From Nitrosomonadales bacterium (GTDB taxonomy: Bacteria; Pseudomonadota; Gammaproteobacteria; Burkholderiales; Gallionellaceae), in contig JACRPU010000012.1 of the NCBI GenBank assembly GCA_016223025.1, positions 1-64,000 on the forward strand: 64,000 nucleotides of DNA, read 5' to 3'. Shown here piece after piece: positions 33,228 through 43,723 of this stretch. Position numbers and translations under genes: made by a program. Positions within the stretch are counted from its first letter, which is position 1. Every line of letters starts with the position of its first letter. A model generated the notes under the pieces. It was not told the DNA's origin. It did no database searches and saw nothing but the letters and a program-made list of their open reading frames with translations.

Positions 33228-34333
33228 GCAACATGAACCTAACGCACATGGCGCATGCCACCCCGAATGATGAATCGTCTGCGCCATGTGCGTTTCCCTC
33301 ACATCCCGCGACACGTTACTGGCGGAGCCAGCCGCTTGCGGGAGCGGGTGTGAGGCGGTCATTCCCGCCCCGGAGGCTTCGCCACGCCGTGTCATGCCCG
33401 CCACCCCCGTTCCCCCTCTCCCGGAAGGAGAGGGGTACGGTATGCCCTCGCTGCGCGAGATTCACGTTAAATCCAGCCCAATCAAAAAACCGGACGCCGG
33501 ATCGAGCCCGGCATGACAAATTCTTGCGGGCATCCTCAAGTGCCGCCCGCCAACAAGTCGGCTACATCCTGCCTTTCGTGCTGGTGTTGCTGGTGGCGCT
33601 GATGGTTGGCTCGATGAGTTTTTTCAATCGCGCCAATGACAGCACCCAGCTTTCCGGCGCATCGAAAGATTATGACCAGGCCATGCTGCTGGCGGAGAGT
33701 GGCGGAGATTGGGTGATGGGGCGTTTCTTCAACCTTACCTCTCCCGCCAATGCAGACACGAACCGTTGTGCCGCGCAGACCTCGCCATCGTTAGCCGCCG
33801 CCCAGCCCGGCGACCTGAATTGCAATGGCGCGCTGGATGATACCGAAGGCAAGGTATCAGGCGTTACGCCAACCTTGCCGCTGCCGTTGGGCTATGAGTA
33901 TTACCTGGTAGACGCGGGCACGACCCTGCGTGTTGCCACTGCCCCCGGAATATTGCAGATGATTGCCGATGGCGAGGCGCGCAACACCGGCACTGCGCTA
34001 GCCGATCAGACGGTGCTGTCATCCACGACCCGGCTGCTGGTCAATAACCTGTTCGTCAGCAGCACCATCCGCCCGATCCTGTTAACGCAGGGCGCGACCG
34101 GTCTGGCAAAAAGTGCAAATACCTGGGATGCGGAAACCTCAGCGGAGAAAGCCGCCGTCTGGCTGGAAGTCACTCGCGAAAAAGCCGGCGGCACAGGATA
34201 CGATTTGTACCTATGCTCCATAGCCAAGGTAGGCAACGCCAAGGCATATTTGCAACGCTACATCGGCACATATGGCAGCACGCTGGCCGGCATCCAGATC
34301 GCGCCGCTGTCCGAATCGGCCAACCACGGTTAA
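33224..34333 (+). CDS. PilX-like minor pilin of the second cluster with a repeat-invaded 5' end
   Basis: The C-terminal 269 residues form a PilX-like pilin: RASSSAARQQVG then YILPFVLVLLVALMVGSMSF and ASKDYDQAMLLAESGGDWVM. The frame is open from the GTG at 33224 coupled to pilW, but the first 100 codons are palindromic-repeat sequence (33233-33520), which would bury the leader about 113 residues in. Alternatively translation starts at the TTG at 33524, giving a normal 13-residue leader with a weak ribosome binding site. If only the long form is made, it could not be processed as a pilin. Confidence 0.78.
   Translation: MSNMNLTHMAHATPNDESSAPCAFPSHPATRYWRSQPLAGAGVRRSFPPRRLRHAVSCPPPPFPLSRKERGTVCPRCARFTLNPAQSKNRTPDRARHDKFLRASSSAARQQVGYILPFVLVLLVALMVGSMSFFNRANDSTQLSGASKDYDQAMLLAESGGDWVMGRFFNLTSPANADTNRCAAQTSPSLAAAQPGDLNCNGALDDTEGKVSGVTPTLPLPLGYEYYLVDAGTTLRVATAPGILQMIADGEARNTGTALADQTVLSSTTRLLVNNLFVSSTIRPILLTQGATGLAKSANTWDAETSAEKAAVWLEVTREKAGGTGYDLYLCSIAKVGNAKAYLQRYIGTYGSTLAGIQIAPLSESANHG
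33233..33520. repeat. Composite palindromic repeats at the 5' end of the second pilX
   Basis: The left part (CGCACATGGCGCATGCCACC to GCGCCATGTGCGTTTCCCTC) is a hairpin unit shared with 53771-53850, where GGCATGGCGCAGGCC-like and CGTTTCCCTCACC sequences recur. A CCCCTCTCCCGG/AGGAGAGGGG hairpin (33412-33436) follows, then GCGAGATTCACGTTAA, also found near 53932. The frame stays open through all of it. Confidence 0.75.
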
Positions 34334-34348
34334 TTGAAGGAGATCATC

Positions 34349-37300
34349 ATGTTAAAAAAACTGATTTTGTTGATAGCTGCTGCGTTGGTCTGGTTATGCG
34401 CCGGGCAGGCGGTAGCGGGAACCTGTAGCGCCACCTATTCGATGAGCTATACACCCAACCCCATCACCGTCAATATCGGTTCGACGGTAGCGATTACCGT
34501 TACGGCTTCCCCCATATCGGTAAGCGGCACCAATCAGACTTACGAAATCGAGCTGAAGCATACGGGCGCCTTTTACGGCGACTTCAGCCCCGGTACCAGC
34601 GAAGCCGGTAAAAGCGCCAAAGTAACCACTGCAGCGGGTACGCCGAGCGCCACCTTTACCTATACGCCGCCCGCTTCATTCGCTTCTTATCCGGGGAATT
34701 CCGGCAATTTTGAAATAAAAGTCAAGAATAAAATTGGTGCTGATTGCGACATCAAACCGTCCGGCGCCTGGCCGGTGACCCATGTCACGGTTAATAACAC
34801 CTGCTCTGCCCCACTCGTCATGTCCACCGTGCGGGCCCAATCCGTTGTTGGCTGGGTGTCTCCGTCCGCGCCGACCACCATGACCTACACGCCGAGCGGC
34901 GCGCTTACCACCGGCGGAAGCGGTGCGATCACCTATTCCGCCACGATCCTGACGACCGGCGCGAGTGTGGGCAACCTGACGCTGGATAGCGCCACGGGCG
35001 GTTTCACCTTTGATCCGGCCAGCGGCTACACCGGCAATTATCAATTCACATTGAAAGCGGATAGCGGCACCTGCCATGCGGAGCAAACCGTTACGGTTGC
35101 CGTGCAGGATCCGGCAGTCTGTGTCGCGCCTACCCTGCCGTCATCTTCCATTTCGGTTGTGCAGGACACGGCTTATAGCGGCACGTCCGCAGCCACCGGC
35201 GGCACGACTCCTTACAACTACACATTGATCACCCCGCCAACGCACGGCACGATAACGGGCTTGAATGCCACTACCGGCAGCTATACCTATACCCCCACGT
35301 CAGGATACACGGGCGCGGACAGCTTTGCCTTGAATGCGGCATCCAACTGTACCGGCACCCCCAATGCTACCGCGATCACCACGGTGGATGTAGGCGCTGC
35401 TGCTCCGGCGGCATGCAACGCGCCAACGATCAGCAATTTTTCATTTACCGTGCCTTACGCGGCTGCTACGGGTGTGGTCACGCCGGTAGTCAGCGGCGGC
35501 ACAACACCTTACCTGTTCAGCTTGCCTTCCACCACTACAGCACACGGCACGGTCGCTTTGACCAATTCGACTACCGGCGAAGTGACTTACACCAGAACTG
35601 CGGGATATGTGGGGGGAGACAGCTTCACTTTGAACGTGGCATCCAGTTGCGGCGCGCATCCGGGCGCCTCGGCTTCGGCCACGGCAACCATGAGCAGCAA
35701 TTCGGTGGCGGGGGTGTATGGCGCTTCCGGCACCATCGCCGCCAACGGCGCCATCATCATAGACAACACGCCCAACCCCGGCTCACCGGGGATTGTCACC
35801 AACATGGCGACCAATGTGGGCGGAAAGGATTTTGGCGTGAGCAACTCTTTCAACATTGACGGCATCCAGGTGATGCAGCGGGATGTCACGTTCAGCCCGC
35901 ACCATCTGGTGGATGAAGCCGGGGTCACCAATGCCGCCTCGACCAGTTATGAAAACTATGGAACGTCCAAGCAAACCACCTATTTTGCCAATGGCCAACA
36001 CTTGTTCGATCTGGATCGCCTGCGCCGTGCCGCCAACTGGATGCGTGTGCCGGGCGGGATAACGCTGCCCGATGCGGCGCTAACCACATCTTCGCCACCC
36101 GGTTTGATGACAGCGGCGATACCAACCAATCAAATCGCGGCATCTGCGTCTGCCTGCGCTGCGGCGAACCGGAATTTGCGCACGGCGGGTATGGGTACGC
36201 CAATTGAAAAGTCGGTGGGTTCCTGCCATCCGGCGGGCACATATGGTGTCATTACCTGGCGCGAGTTTCTGGAGAACATCAGGGATGGGCGCACCATGTA
36301 TGGCGTGGTGCGTATCCTGGTGCCGCTGCAAATCAAAACAACCAGCGGCAGTTCGAATAACGCGCTGAACGTCACTATCCCCAACACGCAAATTTACGGG
36401 TTTTGCACAGGCGCTTCGGAATGGTGCGCCAATGCGCCGACTTCCAGCACGGACATCAAGGGCGGGACAGTGGTCGGCGGCAATAATGCCGCCCCCGCGA
36501 TTACCATGCCCGCCGTCTCCACCACAGGCGCGCAGTTAAGGGTGCGCGGCACGCTGATGTTCGACTTCGTGAACGGTACGACCGATGCAATACTGGGCGC
36601 GCCGGGACATCCTATCCCGTTGGCGAACCTCCCATTCGATCCGCGCGCCATTTACTTCAAGGTGTCCGTGCCGATCAATGTGAATGCGGCGAATGACATA
36701 ACCGGCGATGGCATATTGGACAACATCGCCTACATTAACAGTCTGACCAGTGTCAATACCTGCGCCAGCTTTCCCTGCACCACTACCATTCCGCCCGGGA
36801 CGGTGATTGATAACACCAAAGTGCCGCAGGAAGCGATTGATGCCTACAACTTCCAATATGGCACAAACTTCACGAACAACGCCGATACGGCTTTTGTCAC
36901 CCTGTGGAATAGCCTGAACCTGCCGAACAAGTATCACATGCTGATGGCATCGGGTTATGTGGATGGCTGGTACGACGCCTTCCAGGAACTGAATATCACC
37001 GCGCAAATGTGGCAGAACATAGGTTTTACCGTGCCGCCTGGCGCAACCATGGCCAGCCCGCTGACGCTGGCAAATATCCGCTCCGCTTCCTTCGAAGACT
37101 TGCCGACCTATCTTTACACCGGGGGTCTGGTGGACATGCACCATCATATGAATGTATCGGGTTTGATCTATGTGCCGCAGTCCGCCGAAGTCGAGCAAAA
37201 ATTCTCCGGCATAACCATGTACATGAACGGTGGATTAATTGTGCGCGACGGTTTCTTCCTGGAGGGCAGGGCAGGCGGCATCACCTTGATTTCCAGCGAT

Positions 37301-37549
37301 CCGCAAAGCTTTTCCAGTATCAAGGTCAATGCGGCATCTATCGCAAACGCGGTGTTGACCGCCGCGTATAGCACCTTGCACAGCGATACCAGTGCAGCGC
37401 CAACGCTGACCGGCCTCGGCCTGGGCGGCGGCTCCACTACAACTACTCCTGCCGTCGTCCCGGCTGATCCCACCGAACTCTGCCTCGGGTGTGGCGGCAC
37501 CGAGGCGTCCAGCAGGCGCAGGGAGTGGGTCGAAATACGCCCGCGTTAA
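34349..37549 (+). CDS. Large secreted protein with Ig-like repeats, candidate pilus tip protein
   Basis: I do not recognise this 1066-residue protein. It has a clear signal peptide (KKLILLIAAALVWLCAGQAVA) after the ATG at 34349, which follows GAAGGAGATC. Residues about 25-460 form four Ig/cadherin-like modules with recurring FTFDPASGYTGNYQFTLKA-type and YTYTPTSGYTGADSF-type strands, each with one Cys pair. A distinct domain of about 600 residues follows, with NIDGIQVMQRDVTFSPHHL, many Cys and VDMHHHMNVSGLIYVP. Its position as last gene of the second minor pilin operon is exactly where pilY1 sits in the first, so I infer a tip adhesin. No PilY1 propeller or calcium loop is visible. Confidence 0.8.
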   Translation: MLKKLILLIAAALVWLCAGQAVAGTCSATYSMSYTPNPITVNIGSTVAITVTASPISVSGTNQTYEIELKHTGAFYGDFSPGTSEAGKSAKVTTAAGTPSATFTYTPPASFASYPGNSGNFEIKVKNKIGADCDIKPSGAWPVTHVTVNNTCSAPLVMSTVRAQSVVGWVSPSAPTTMTYTPSGALTTGGSGAITYSATILTTGASVGNLTLDSATGGFTFDPASGYTGNYQFTLKADSGTCHAEQTVTVAVQDPAVCVAPTLPSSSISVVQDTAYSGTSAATGGTTPYNYTLITPPTHGTITGLNATTGSYTYTPTSGYTGADSFALNAASNCTGTPNATAITTVDVGAAAPAACNAPTISNFSFTVPYAAATGVVTPVVSGGTTPYLFSLPSTTTAHGTVALTNSTTGEVTYTRTAGYVGGDSFTLNVASSCGAHPGASASATATMSSNSVAGVYGASGTIAANGAIIIDNTPNPGSPGIVTNMATNVGGKDFGVSNSFNIDGIQVMQRDVTFSPHHLVDEAGVTNAASTSYENYGTSKQTTYFANGQHLFDLDRLRRAANWMRVPGGITLPDAALTTSSPPGLMTAAIPTNQIAASASACAAANRNLRTAGMGTPIEKSVGSCHPAGTYGVITWREFLENIRDGRTMYGVVRILVPLQIKTTSGSSNNALNVTIPNTQIYGFCTGASEWCANAPTSSTDIKGGTVVGGNNAAPAITMPAVSTTGAQLRVRGTLMFDFVNGTTDAILGAPGHPIPLANLPFDPRAIYFKVSVPINVNAANDITGDGILDNIAYINSLTSVNTCASFPCTTTIPPGTVIDNTKVPQEAIDAYNFQYGTNFTNNADTAFVTLWNSLNLPNKYHMLMASGYVDGWYDAFQELNITAQMWQNIGFTVPPGATMASPLTLANIRSASFEDLPTYLYTGGLVDMHHHMNVSGLIYVPQSAEVEQKFSGITMYMNGGLIVRDGFFLEGRAGGITLISSDPQSFSSIKVNAASIANAVLTAAYSTLHSDTSAAPTLTGLGLGGGSTTTTPAVVPADPTELCLGCGGTEASSRRREWVEIRPR

Positions 37550-37747
37550 TCTCTTCGGGTCAATTCCCCGCACCTTGGTGCGAAGGCTGGCGATAGCCAG
37601 CAGCTTGAAGAGCGGTGTTAATACCTCGCGGCTTGCCGCGGGGTGCTTTATTTCCCGCATGACGGCGGAATCCTGGGCTTCGGCACCATTCCCGGATTAC
37701 ATCATCCCCGGATTACACTTCGTTTCATCCGGGCTACTCGCTACGAT
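37550..37747. terminator. Repeat-rich intergenic region with terminator-like hairpin
   Basis: CCTCGCGGCTTGCCGCGGGG (37624-37644) forms a strong hairpin followed by TGCTTTATTT, a plausible terminator for the pilin operon. Further on, CCCGGATTAC and ATCCGGGCTAC half-sites (37691-37735) form another palindromic repeat. No gene was seen. Confidence 0.6.
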
Positions 37748-38539
37748 CTATCCCGGGATTTTTTTCCGGCGCGCCCACACCATCATCCCGGCTCCGGCCA
37801 GCACCATCGGCGCGCTTAACCATTGGCCCATGCTGATGCCGAAGGTCATCAGGCCGAAGACGCCGTCATCCGGATTGCGGGTGTATTCGGCGAGAAAGCG
37901 GAAGCCGCCATAACCGATGAGGAACAATCCGGATACCGCCCCCGCCGGCCTGGGCTTGCCGGAATAGAGCCACAGCAGCGCGAACAGAACAGCGCCCTCC
38001 AGCGCGAACTCGTACAACTGGGAAGGGTGGCGCGGAATATCGTCCACATTGGGGAACACCATGGCCCACGGCACGCTCGCGGGCCGCCCCCACAACTCGG
38101 CATTGATGAAATTGCCGATGCGCCCCGCCCCCAGGCCCAGCGGCACCAGCGGGGCAACGAAGTCCATCAGCGGCAGCCATTTGATTTTTCGCTTGCGCGC
38201 GAACAGCGCCATCGCCGCCAGCACGCCGAGGAAACCGCCGTGGAACGACATGCCGCCCCGCCACACCGCGAAAACTTCCAGCGGGTGAGCGGCGTAATAT
38301 CCGGGGTGGTAGAACAGCACCTCGCCCAGCCGCCCGCCCGCCACCACGCCCAGCACACCGTAAAACAGCAGATCGTCGAGGAATTTGTTGTCCCAGCCGG
38401 GGCGAGGCAATGCGCGCAGGCGCTCTCTGCCCAACCGGAGAAACAGCAGGAAGCCGAGCAGGTACATCAGCCCGTACCAATGCACGGCAAGCGGGCCGAG
38501 ATGGATGGCGACGGGATCGAATTGCGGGTGAATCAACAT
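37748..38539 (-). CDS. lgt: Prolipoprotein diacylglyceryl transferase
   Basis: Lgt transfers diacylglycerol from phosphatidylglycerol to the lipobox cysteine of prolipoproteins in the inner membrane. The 263-residue product has seven hydrophobic segments, with [11 protein letters not shown] (the conserved HGL-like region), [14 protein letters not shown], and the Lgt signature [15 protein letters not shown]. The ATG at 38539 ([15 protein letters not shown]) is preferred over an upstream extension. It is divergent from ilvD. Confidence 0.95.
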   Translation of the reverse strand: MLIHPQFDPVAIHLGPLAVHWYGLMYLLGFLLFLRLGRERLRALPRPGWDNKFLDDLLFYGVLGVVAGGRLGEVLFYHPGYYAAHPLEVFAVWRGGMSFHGGFLGVLAAMALFARKRKIKWLPLMDFVAPLVPLGLGAGRIGNFINAELWGRPASVPWAMVFPNVDDIPRHPSQLYEFALEGAVLFALLWLYSGKPRPAGAVSGLFLIGYGGFRFLAEYTRNPDDGVFGLMTFGISMGQWLSAPMVLAGAGMMVWARRKKIPG

Positions 38540-38593
38540 GGGGCGATGGGTTAGAATTAGGCCTTCCAATTATACGTTGCCCGGAAGAACATC

Positions 38594-40447
38594 ATGCCAG
38601 CATACCGTTCCCGCACCTCCACCCACGGCCGCAACATGGCCGGCGCCCGCTCGCTGTGGCGCGCCACCGGCATGTCTGACGGCGACTTCGGCAAGCCCAT
38701 CATCGCCATCGCCAATTCGTTCACCCAGTTCGTGCCGGGCCACGTCCACCTCAAGGACATGGGGCAACTGGTGGCGCGCGAGATCGAAAAGGCCGGCGGA
38801 ATCGCCAGGGAGTTCCACACCATTGCGATTGACGACGGCATCGCCATGGGGCACGACGGCATGCTGTATTCGCTGCCCTCGCGCGACCTGATCGCCGACA
38901 GCGTGGAATACATGGTCAACGCGCACTGCGCCGATGCGCTGGTGTGCATCTCCAACTGCGACAAGATCACGCCGGGGATGCTGATGGCGGCTATGCGCCT
39001 GAACATCCCGGCGGTGTTCGTTTCCGGCGGGCCGATGGAAGCGGGCAAGATCGTCTGGCAGGGCAAGGCGAGAGGGCTGGATCTGGTGGATGCGATGGTC
39101 GCCGCGGCAGACAGCCATTGCAGCGACGAGGAAGTGGAGGCCATCGAACGCTCCGCCTGCCCGACCTGCGGCTCCTGCTCCGGCATGTTCACCGCCAACT
39201 CGATGAACTGCCTGACCGAGGCGCTGGGGCTGTCGCTGCCGGGCAACGGCACGCTGGTGGCGACCCACGCCGAACGCAAGCAGTTATTCCTGCGCGCCGG
39301 ACGGCTGATCGTAGAATTGTGCCAACGTTATTACGAGCGGGACGATGCCTCGGTGCTGCCGCGCAGCATCGCAACCTTCGCCGCGTTCGAGAATGCGATG
39401 AGCCTCGACATCGCGATGGGCGGCTCGACCAATACCGTGCTGCACCTGCTCGCCATCGCGCGCGAAGCGGGCGTGGATTTCACCATGAAAGACATGGACC
39501 GGCTGTCGCGCCATGTGCCGACGCTGTGCAAGGTTGCGCCATCCAGCGAATACCACCTGGAAGATGTGCATCGCGCGGGCGGCATCGCGGCGATTCTGGG
39601 GGAGCTGGATCGCGCCGGCCTGTTGCACAATGATGCCGTCACGGTGCATAGCCGGACGTTGCGCGACGCGCTGAAGCAGTGGGACATCACCCAAAGCGAT
39701 GACGGGGAAGTAAAGACGTTCTTCCGCGCCGCGCCCGGCGGCGTTGCCACCACGCTCGCGTTCTCGCAATCCATGCACTATCCTGCGCTGGATGACGACC
39801 GCGCCGGCGGCTGCATCCGCGACAAGGCGCACGCCTTCAGCCCGGATGGCGGTCTGGCGGTGCTGTACGGCAACATCGCCGAAAACGGCTGCATCGTGAA
39901 GACTGCCGGAGTGGACGAAAGCATCCTGAAATTCAATGGGCGCGCGCGGATATTCGAGAGCCAGGATGCGGCGGTGGAAGCCATCCTCGCCGACCGGATC
40001 GCGGCGGGCGACGTGGTGGTGATCCGCTATGAAGGCCCGAAGGGCGGGCCGGGCATGCAGGAGATGCTGTACCCCACGAGCTACCTGAAATCGAAAGGGC
40101 TGGGAAAAGTCTGCGCGCTGCTTACCGATGGCCGCTTTTCCGGCGGCACGTCGGGCTTGAGCATCGGCCACGTTTCGCCGGAAGCGGCGCAAGGCGGAGC
40201 GATTGGCCTGGCGCAGGAGAGTGACCGGATCGAAATTGACATCCCCGGCCGCAGCATTCGCCTCGCCGTTTCCGATACCGAACTGGCGCGCCGCCGCGCG
40301 GCGATGGAAGCAAACGGCGAGCGGGCATGGAAACCTGCGGCGGAGCGGCAACGCAAGGTGTCGGCCTCGCTTCGGGCCTACGCCTTGATGGCTACTTCAG
40401 CGGACAAAGGCGCGGTGCGCGACCTATCGCAACTGGAAAACCGATGA
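38594..40447 (+). CDS. ilvD: Dihydroxy-acid dehydratase
   Basis: IlvD dehydrates dihydroxy acids in valine, leucine and isoleucine synthesis using an Fe-S cluster. The 617-residue product shows [16 protein letters not shown], the cluster cysteine motif [34 protein letters not shown] and [17 protein letters not shown]. The length is standard. The stop overlaps the start of the next gene (ATGA), so it is co-transcribed with a membrane/methyltransferase-like protein. Confidence 0.97.
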   Translation: MPAYRSRTSTHGRNMAGARSLWRATGMSDGDFGKPIIAIANSFTQFVPGHVHLKDMGQLVAREIEKAGGIAREFHTIAIDDGIAMGHDGMLYSLPSRDLIADSVEYMVNAHCADALVCISNCDKITPGMLMAAMRLNIPAVFVSGGPMEAGKIVWQGKARGLDLVDAMVAAADSHCSDEEVEAIERSACPTCGSCSGMFTANSMNCLTEALGLSLPGNGTLVATHAERKQLFLRAGRLIVELCQRYYERDDASVLPRSIATFAAFENAMSLDIAMGGSTNTVLHLLAIAREAGVDFTMKDMDRLSRHVPTLCKVAPSSEYHLEDVHRAGGIAAILGELDRAGLLHNDAVTVHSRTLRDALKQWDITQSDDGEVKTFFRAAPGGVATTLAFSQSMHYPALDDDRAGGCIRDKAHAFSPDGGLAVLYGNIAENGCIVKTAGVDESILKFNGRARIFESQDAAVEAILADRIAAGDVVVIRYEGPKGGPGMQEMLYPTSYLKSKGLGKVCALLTDGRFSGGTSGLSIGHVSPEAAQGGAIGLAQESDRIEIDIPGRSIRLAVSDTELARRRAAMEANGERAWKPAAERQRKVSASLRAYALMATSADKGAVRDLSQLENR

Positions 40448-42066
40448 GCGACAATATGAGCAACGCGACGACACGACGCTTCCCGCAACTCTTCCAGCCC
40501 TTCCTGCTCCTTTCCGCCGGACTGACCGGCGCGCTGGTAATGGCGGTCGAGGTGCTGGGCGCGCGCGTGATCGCCCCTTTTTTCGGCGTCAGCCTGTTTG
40601 TCTGGACCGCGCTGATCGCGGTTACCTTGCTGGCGCTCGCTGCAGGGTATGTGGCCGGAGGACGATGGGCCGACCGGTCGGGCTCGCCGTCGCTCCTGTT
40701 CGGCCTGATCGCCGCTTCCGGCGCCTTGCTGCTGCTGGTTCCGTTCGCCAAGGCGGCGGTGTTGCAGGCCGCTCTGCCGCTCGGCCTGCGCTGGGGCGCA
40801 TTTGTCGGCGCGCTGGCCTTGTTCGGCCCGCCGCTGTTCCTGCTGGGCTGCGTGTCGCCGTTCCTGGTTCGTCTCGCGGCCAGCGAGTGGAACCGGCTCG
40901 GTCGCACGGTCGGCCTGATGTACGCCATATCCACCACTGGCAGTTTTCTGGGGACGGTGCTCACCGGTTATTACCTCGTCGCCGAGCTGGGGGTAAGCCG
41001 CGCTTTCCATGTGAGCGGAGCGATATTGCTGGCGCTTGCGGCGGTGTATTTCGCGCTGTTTCGCGGGCAACTGGCGGCGCTGCTGCTGCCCATGGTGGCG
41101 CTGCTGGCCGGCTCGATACCGTTGCAGCAAGGCAGCGTGGTTCTCGCCGACGGCACCGAGGCAAAAGTGGTGGACAGCCGGGACGGCTTCTACGGGCGCG
41201 TGCAGGTTGTGGATTACCGGGGCGAAAAGGGGCACGTCCGGGAAATGCTGATTGACGGCCAGATCCAGGGAGGCATAGATGTCGCCACCGGCCAGTCCGT
41301 ATACGAGTACCCCTATTTGCTGGAGCACGTGACGCTGGCATCCAACCCCGGAGGGAAAAAAGCTCTCGTGATCGGGCTCGGAACCGGCACCATACCCCGC
41401 CGCTACGCGGCTCGCGGCATCGCAACCGAAGTGGTGGATATTGACCCGGCGGTCGTGGCTGCGGCGCGCACCCATTTCGGCTTTCCTGCCGGACAGCCCG
41501 CCCATCTGGTTGATGCGCGGTATTTTCTCGCCACCGCTCCGGCGCGGTACGACTACATCATTCTGGACGTGTTCAGCGGCGACTCGACGCCCGGCTACCT
41601 GCTGTCGCGCGAGGCGCTGGAACTGGCGCGGGCGCGGCTCGAACCGGGCGGCGTGCTGGGGATCAACCTGATCGGCAGCCTGGCCGGGGAGCGGCGCATG
41701 ACGGCATCCGTCATGCGCACGCTGGAGGAGGTATTTCCCTGGGTGCGGATTTATCCGCTGTTTGTTCCCGCTGCCGGCGAAAGCATGGGAAACATCTCCA
41801 TCGTCGCGGGGATGGGCAAGCCGGCGGATGAGTTGCCCGCGCTCGATGAAACCGGCATCCACCCTCTGGTACGCGAAAACTTGCGCAGGGCGCTGGCGCA
41901 ACGCTATGTCTGGAACGGCTCCGGCGAAGGCATCGTGCTGACCGACGATTACAACCCCATTGACGTGCTTGATCTGACTTTGAAAGAAGCCATACGCCGT
42001 GGCATCCTGAACGCGACCCCTCACGAGATCCTGCTTTCCGGCTCGGCCTGCATTGCTGGCGCATGA
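40444..42066 (+). CDS. Fused membrane / spermidine synthase-like protein
   Basis: The 540-residue product has an N-terminal membrane part of about eight segments ([20 protein letters not shown] to [13 protein letters not shown]), as in fused MFS/spermidine synthase proteins. The C-terminal Rossmann fold resembles Spe[53 protein letters not shown] and LTDDYNPID. The start at 40444 overlaps the ilvD stop; an earlier frame opening is a shadow within ilvD. The substrate is unknown; polyamine synthesis is not certain because such fusions often lack the exact polyamine-binding residues. Confidence 0.85.
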   Translation: MSDNMSNATTRRFPQLFQPFLLLSAGLTGALVMAVEVLGARVIAPFFGVSLFVWTALIAVTLLALAAGYVAGGRWADRSGSPSLLFGLIAASGALLLLVPFAKAAVLQAALPLGLRWGAFVGALALFGPPLFLLGCVSPFLVRLAASEWNRLGRTVGLMYAISTTGSFLGTVLTGYYLVAELGVSRAFHVSGAILLALAAVYFALFRGQLAALLLPMVALLAGSIPLQQGSVVLADGTEAKVVDSRDGFYGRVQVVDYRGEKGHVREMLIDGQIQGGIDVATGQSVYEYPYLLEHVTLASNPGGKKALVIGLGTGTIPRRYAARGIATEVVDIDPAVVAAARTHFGFPAGQPAHLVDARYFLATAPARYDYIILDVFSGDSTPGYLLSREALELARARLEPGGVLGINLIGSLAGERRMTASVMRTLEEVFPWVRIYPLFVPAAGESMGNISIVAGMGKPADELPALDETGIHPLVRENLRRALAQRYVWNGSGEGIVLTDDYNPIDVLDLTLKEAIRRGILNATPHEILLSGSACIAGA

Positions 42067-42088
42067 GTTTAAACAAAACCTCCAGACA

Positions 42089-42481
42089 ATGAAACGCTCC
42101 CCCGCCCTGCGCAACCTGTCGAACGAGCATCATCACGGCCTGGTGCTGGCCAAGCGCGCGAAAAACGCAGCCGTCACGGAAGCGGCGCAACGTGCGTGGC
42201 AGGGAATCCGGGATCGCTTTGCCGCCGATCTGGAGCCGCATTTTCGGGCCGAAGAGATCGGGCTGTTGCCCGTGCTCGAACGGGCGGGCGAGACCGAACT
42301 GGTGCGGCGCACGCTCGATGAACACGACAGGTTGCGGCGCCTGATAAACGAAAATGGCGCGCAAGCCATGACCGGATTCGCCGAATTGCTGGAACAGCAT
42401 ATCCGGTTTGAAGAGCGCGAGCTGTTCGAGGCGGCGCAGCAGAAACTTTCGCCCGAAGAGATAGGCAGACTCGCGCATTGA
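42089..42481 (+). CDS. Hemerythrin-like domain protein
   Basis: The 130-residue helical protein has the hemerythrin HHE pattern: LSNEHHHGLVLAKRA, HFRAEEIGLLPVLE, LDEHDRLRRLI and HIRFEERELFEA, giving the histidine/acid ligands for a di-iron site. Such proteins bind O2 or NO or act as iron sensors. The ATG at 42089 is preferred; the frame opens upstream within the preceding gene. A second hemerythrin is encoded at 51813. Confidence 0.85.
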   Translation: MKRSPALRNLSNEHHHGLVLAKRAKNAAVTEAAQRAWQGIRDRFAADLEPHFRAEEIGLLPVLERAGETELVRRTLDEHDRLRRLINENGAQAMTGFAELLEQHIRFEERELFEAAQQKLSPEEIGRLAH

Positions 42482-42532
42482 GCGGGCGCGCCGGACACCG
42501 CACATTTTGCTTTGCCGGAAAGGACGGGTTCC

Positions 42533-43147
42533 ATGAAAGCCATTCTGATCGCCAACCCCAAGGGGGGAAGCGGAAAAACCACTCTCTCGACCAATGTTGC
42601 CGGCTATCTGGCATCCTGCGGGCACGGCGTCGACCTGCTCGATCTGGACCGGCAAAAGTCGGCCAGCCAGTGGCTGGTCAGCCGCACTTCCAACCTGCCA
42701 AAAATCGGCCTGCTCCATGCCGGGGCGCAGAAACCCGTTGCTGCCGACTGGCTGGTGATTGACTCTCCCGCCGGGCTGCACGGCAAAAACCTGGATCACG
42801 CGCTGAAGCTGGCGCACAAGGTCATCGTGCCGGTCGCGCCGTCACTGTTCGACATCCAAGCCACGCGGGAATTTCTCGAAATTCTGCGCAACGAAAAAGC
42901 GGTGCGCAAGGGCAGGACATTTGTCGGCGTGGTGGGGATGCGCATGGCGCCGCACACGCGGGCGGCGACCACGCTGGAGCAGTTCATCGCCGGGCTGGAC
43001 TTGCCGGTGCTGGCCTATCTGCGCGAAACCCAGGCTTATGTGAATGCTGCCTTTGAAGGCAAATCCCTGTTCGATCTTCCGCATTACCTGGCGGAGCGGG
43101 AACTGGAACAATGGGCTTATATGCTGAACTGGCTGGAAGAGGTATGA
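42533..43147 (+). CDS. ParA family ATPase, orphan
   Basis: This 204-residue P-loop ATPase has the deviant Walker A of ParA/MinD proteins (IANPKGGSGKTTLSTNVAG), the DLDRQKSASQW motif and DWLVIDSPAGL, and MRMAPHTRAATTLEQF. No parB or parS lies nearby, so it is an orphan, perhaps positioning a protein complex. The ATG at 42533 is preceded by GGACGGGTTCC. Confidence 0.85.
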   Translation: MKAILIANPKGGSGKTTLSTNVAGYLASCGHGVDLLDLDRQKSASQWLVSRTSNLPKIGLLHAGAQKPVAADWLVIDSPAGLHGKNLDHALKLAHKVIVPVAPSLFDIQATREFLEILRNEKAVRKGRTFVGVVGMRMAPHTRAATTLEQFIAGLDLPVLAYLRETQAYVNAAFEGKSLFDLPHYLAERELEQWAYMLNWLEEV

Positions 43148-43173
43148 GGAAACACTGAACAAGGAGAAGTGCG

Positions 43174-43539
43174 ATGCACAAGACAAAACTGGCGCTGGCG
43201 CTGACAGCGGCGCTATGCGCCTCATGCGGGCCGGGAAATTCCGGCGACAAAGACCCTGCGATACCCGGAACGGAGGGCTATGACCCGGCAAAAATCGAGC
43301 TGGCCAGGAAGAGCAACTGCTTTTCCTGTCACGCGATGGGCAAGAAGATGATCGGGCCGTCGCTCAAGGACATCGCAGCCAGGTATCGCGGCGATGCCGG
43401 CGCCGAGGAAAGGCTGATCCACAAGGTGGCCAGGGGCAGTTCCGGCGCGTGGGGCAGCATCCCGATGCCCGCCAATTCGCCACCCGTGCCGGAAGCCGAC
43501 ATTCGGGCGCTGGTGAAATTCACGCTGGAGCTGAAATAG
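43174..43539 (+). CDS. Small c-type cytochrome
   Basis: This 121-residue periplasmic monohaem cytochrome has a signal segment (LALALTAALCASCG, possibly a lipobox) and one haem site NCFSCH with distal Met in WGSIPMPANS, the class I pattern of cytochrome c551/552. It starts 26 bases after the ParA-like gene behind AAGGAGAAGTGCG. The electron partner is unknown. Confidence 0.88.
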   Translation: MHKTKLALALTAALCASCGPGNSGDKDPAIPGTEGYDPAKIELARKSNCFSCHAMGKKMIGPSLKDIAARYRGDAGAEERLIHKVARGSSGAWGSIPMPANSPPVPEADIRALVKFTLELK

Positions 43540-43572
43540 GAACCAGCAGAGCCGTAGGGCGTGGAGAGCCTG

Positions 43573-43603
43573 CGAACCGCATCAATCGCGAACGATGCGG
43601 TTC
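43573..43603. terminator. Hairpin downstream of the cytochrome gene
   Basis: GAACCGCATC and GATGCGGTTC flank an 11-base loop, making a stable hairpin between convergent genes. No long T-run follows. The remaining 43604-43723 contains a GCATCGAGCTTGCCCGATAG sequence related to a repeat at 46885-46935. Confidence 0.5.
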
Positions 43604-43723
43604 CTTCGTGTGTCAATTCTGCATCGAGCTTGCCCGATAGCAGATTGCCTGACTTTGTTGCACCACATCCTACCCTTCCTGGCTTGAGGTTCATGGGTAG
43701 GGGAAACGGGGGTGAGGGAAACG

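Noticed and set aside
40378-42114. Long antisense open frame (578 codons) opposite the fused spermidine synthase-like gene
   Set aside because: It mirrors a well supported gene on +, is rich in Arg/Gln/His as expected for the reverse frame of GC-rich coding DNA, and shows no domain.
42533-43147. Plasmid or chromosome partition locus
   Set aside because: Only a ParA-like ATPase is present; no ParB gene or parS-like palindromes (TGTTTCACGTGAAACA type) were seen nearby.
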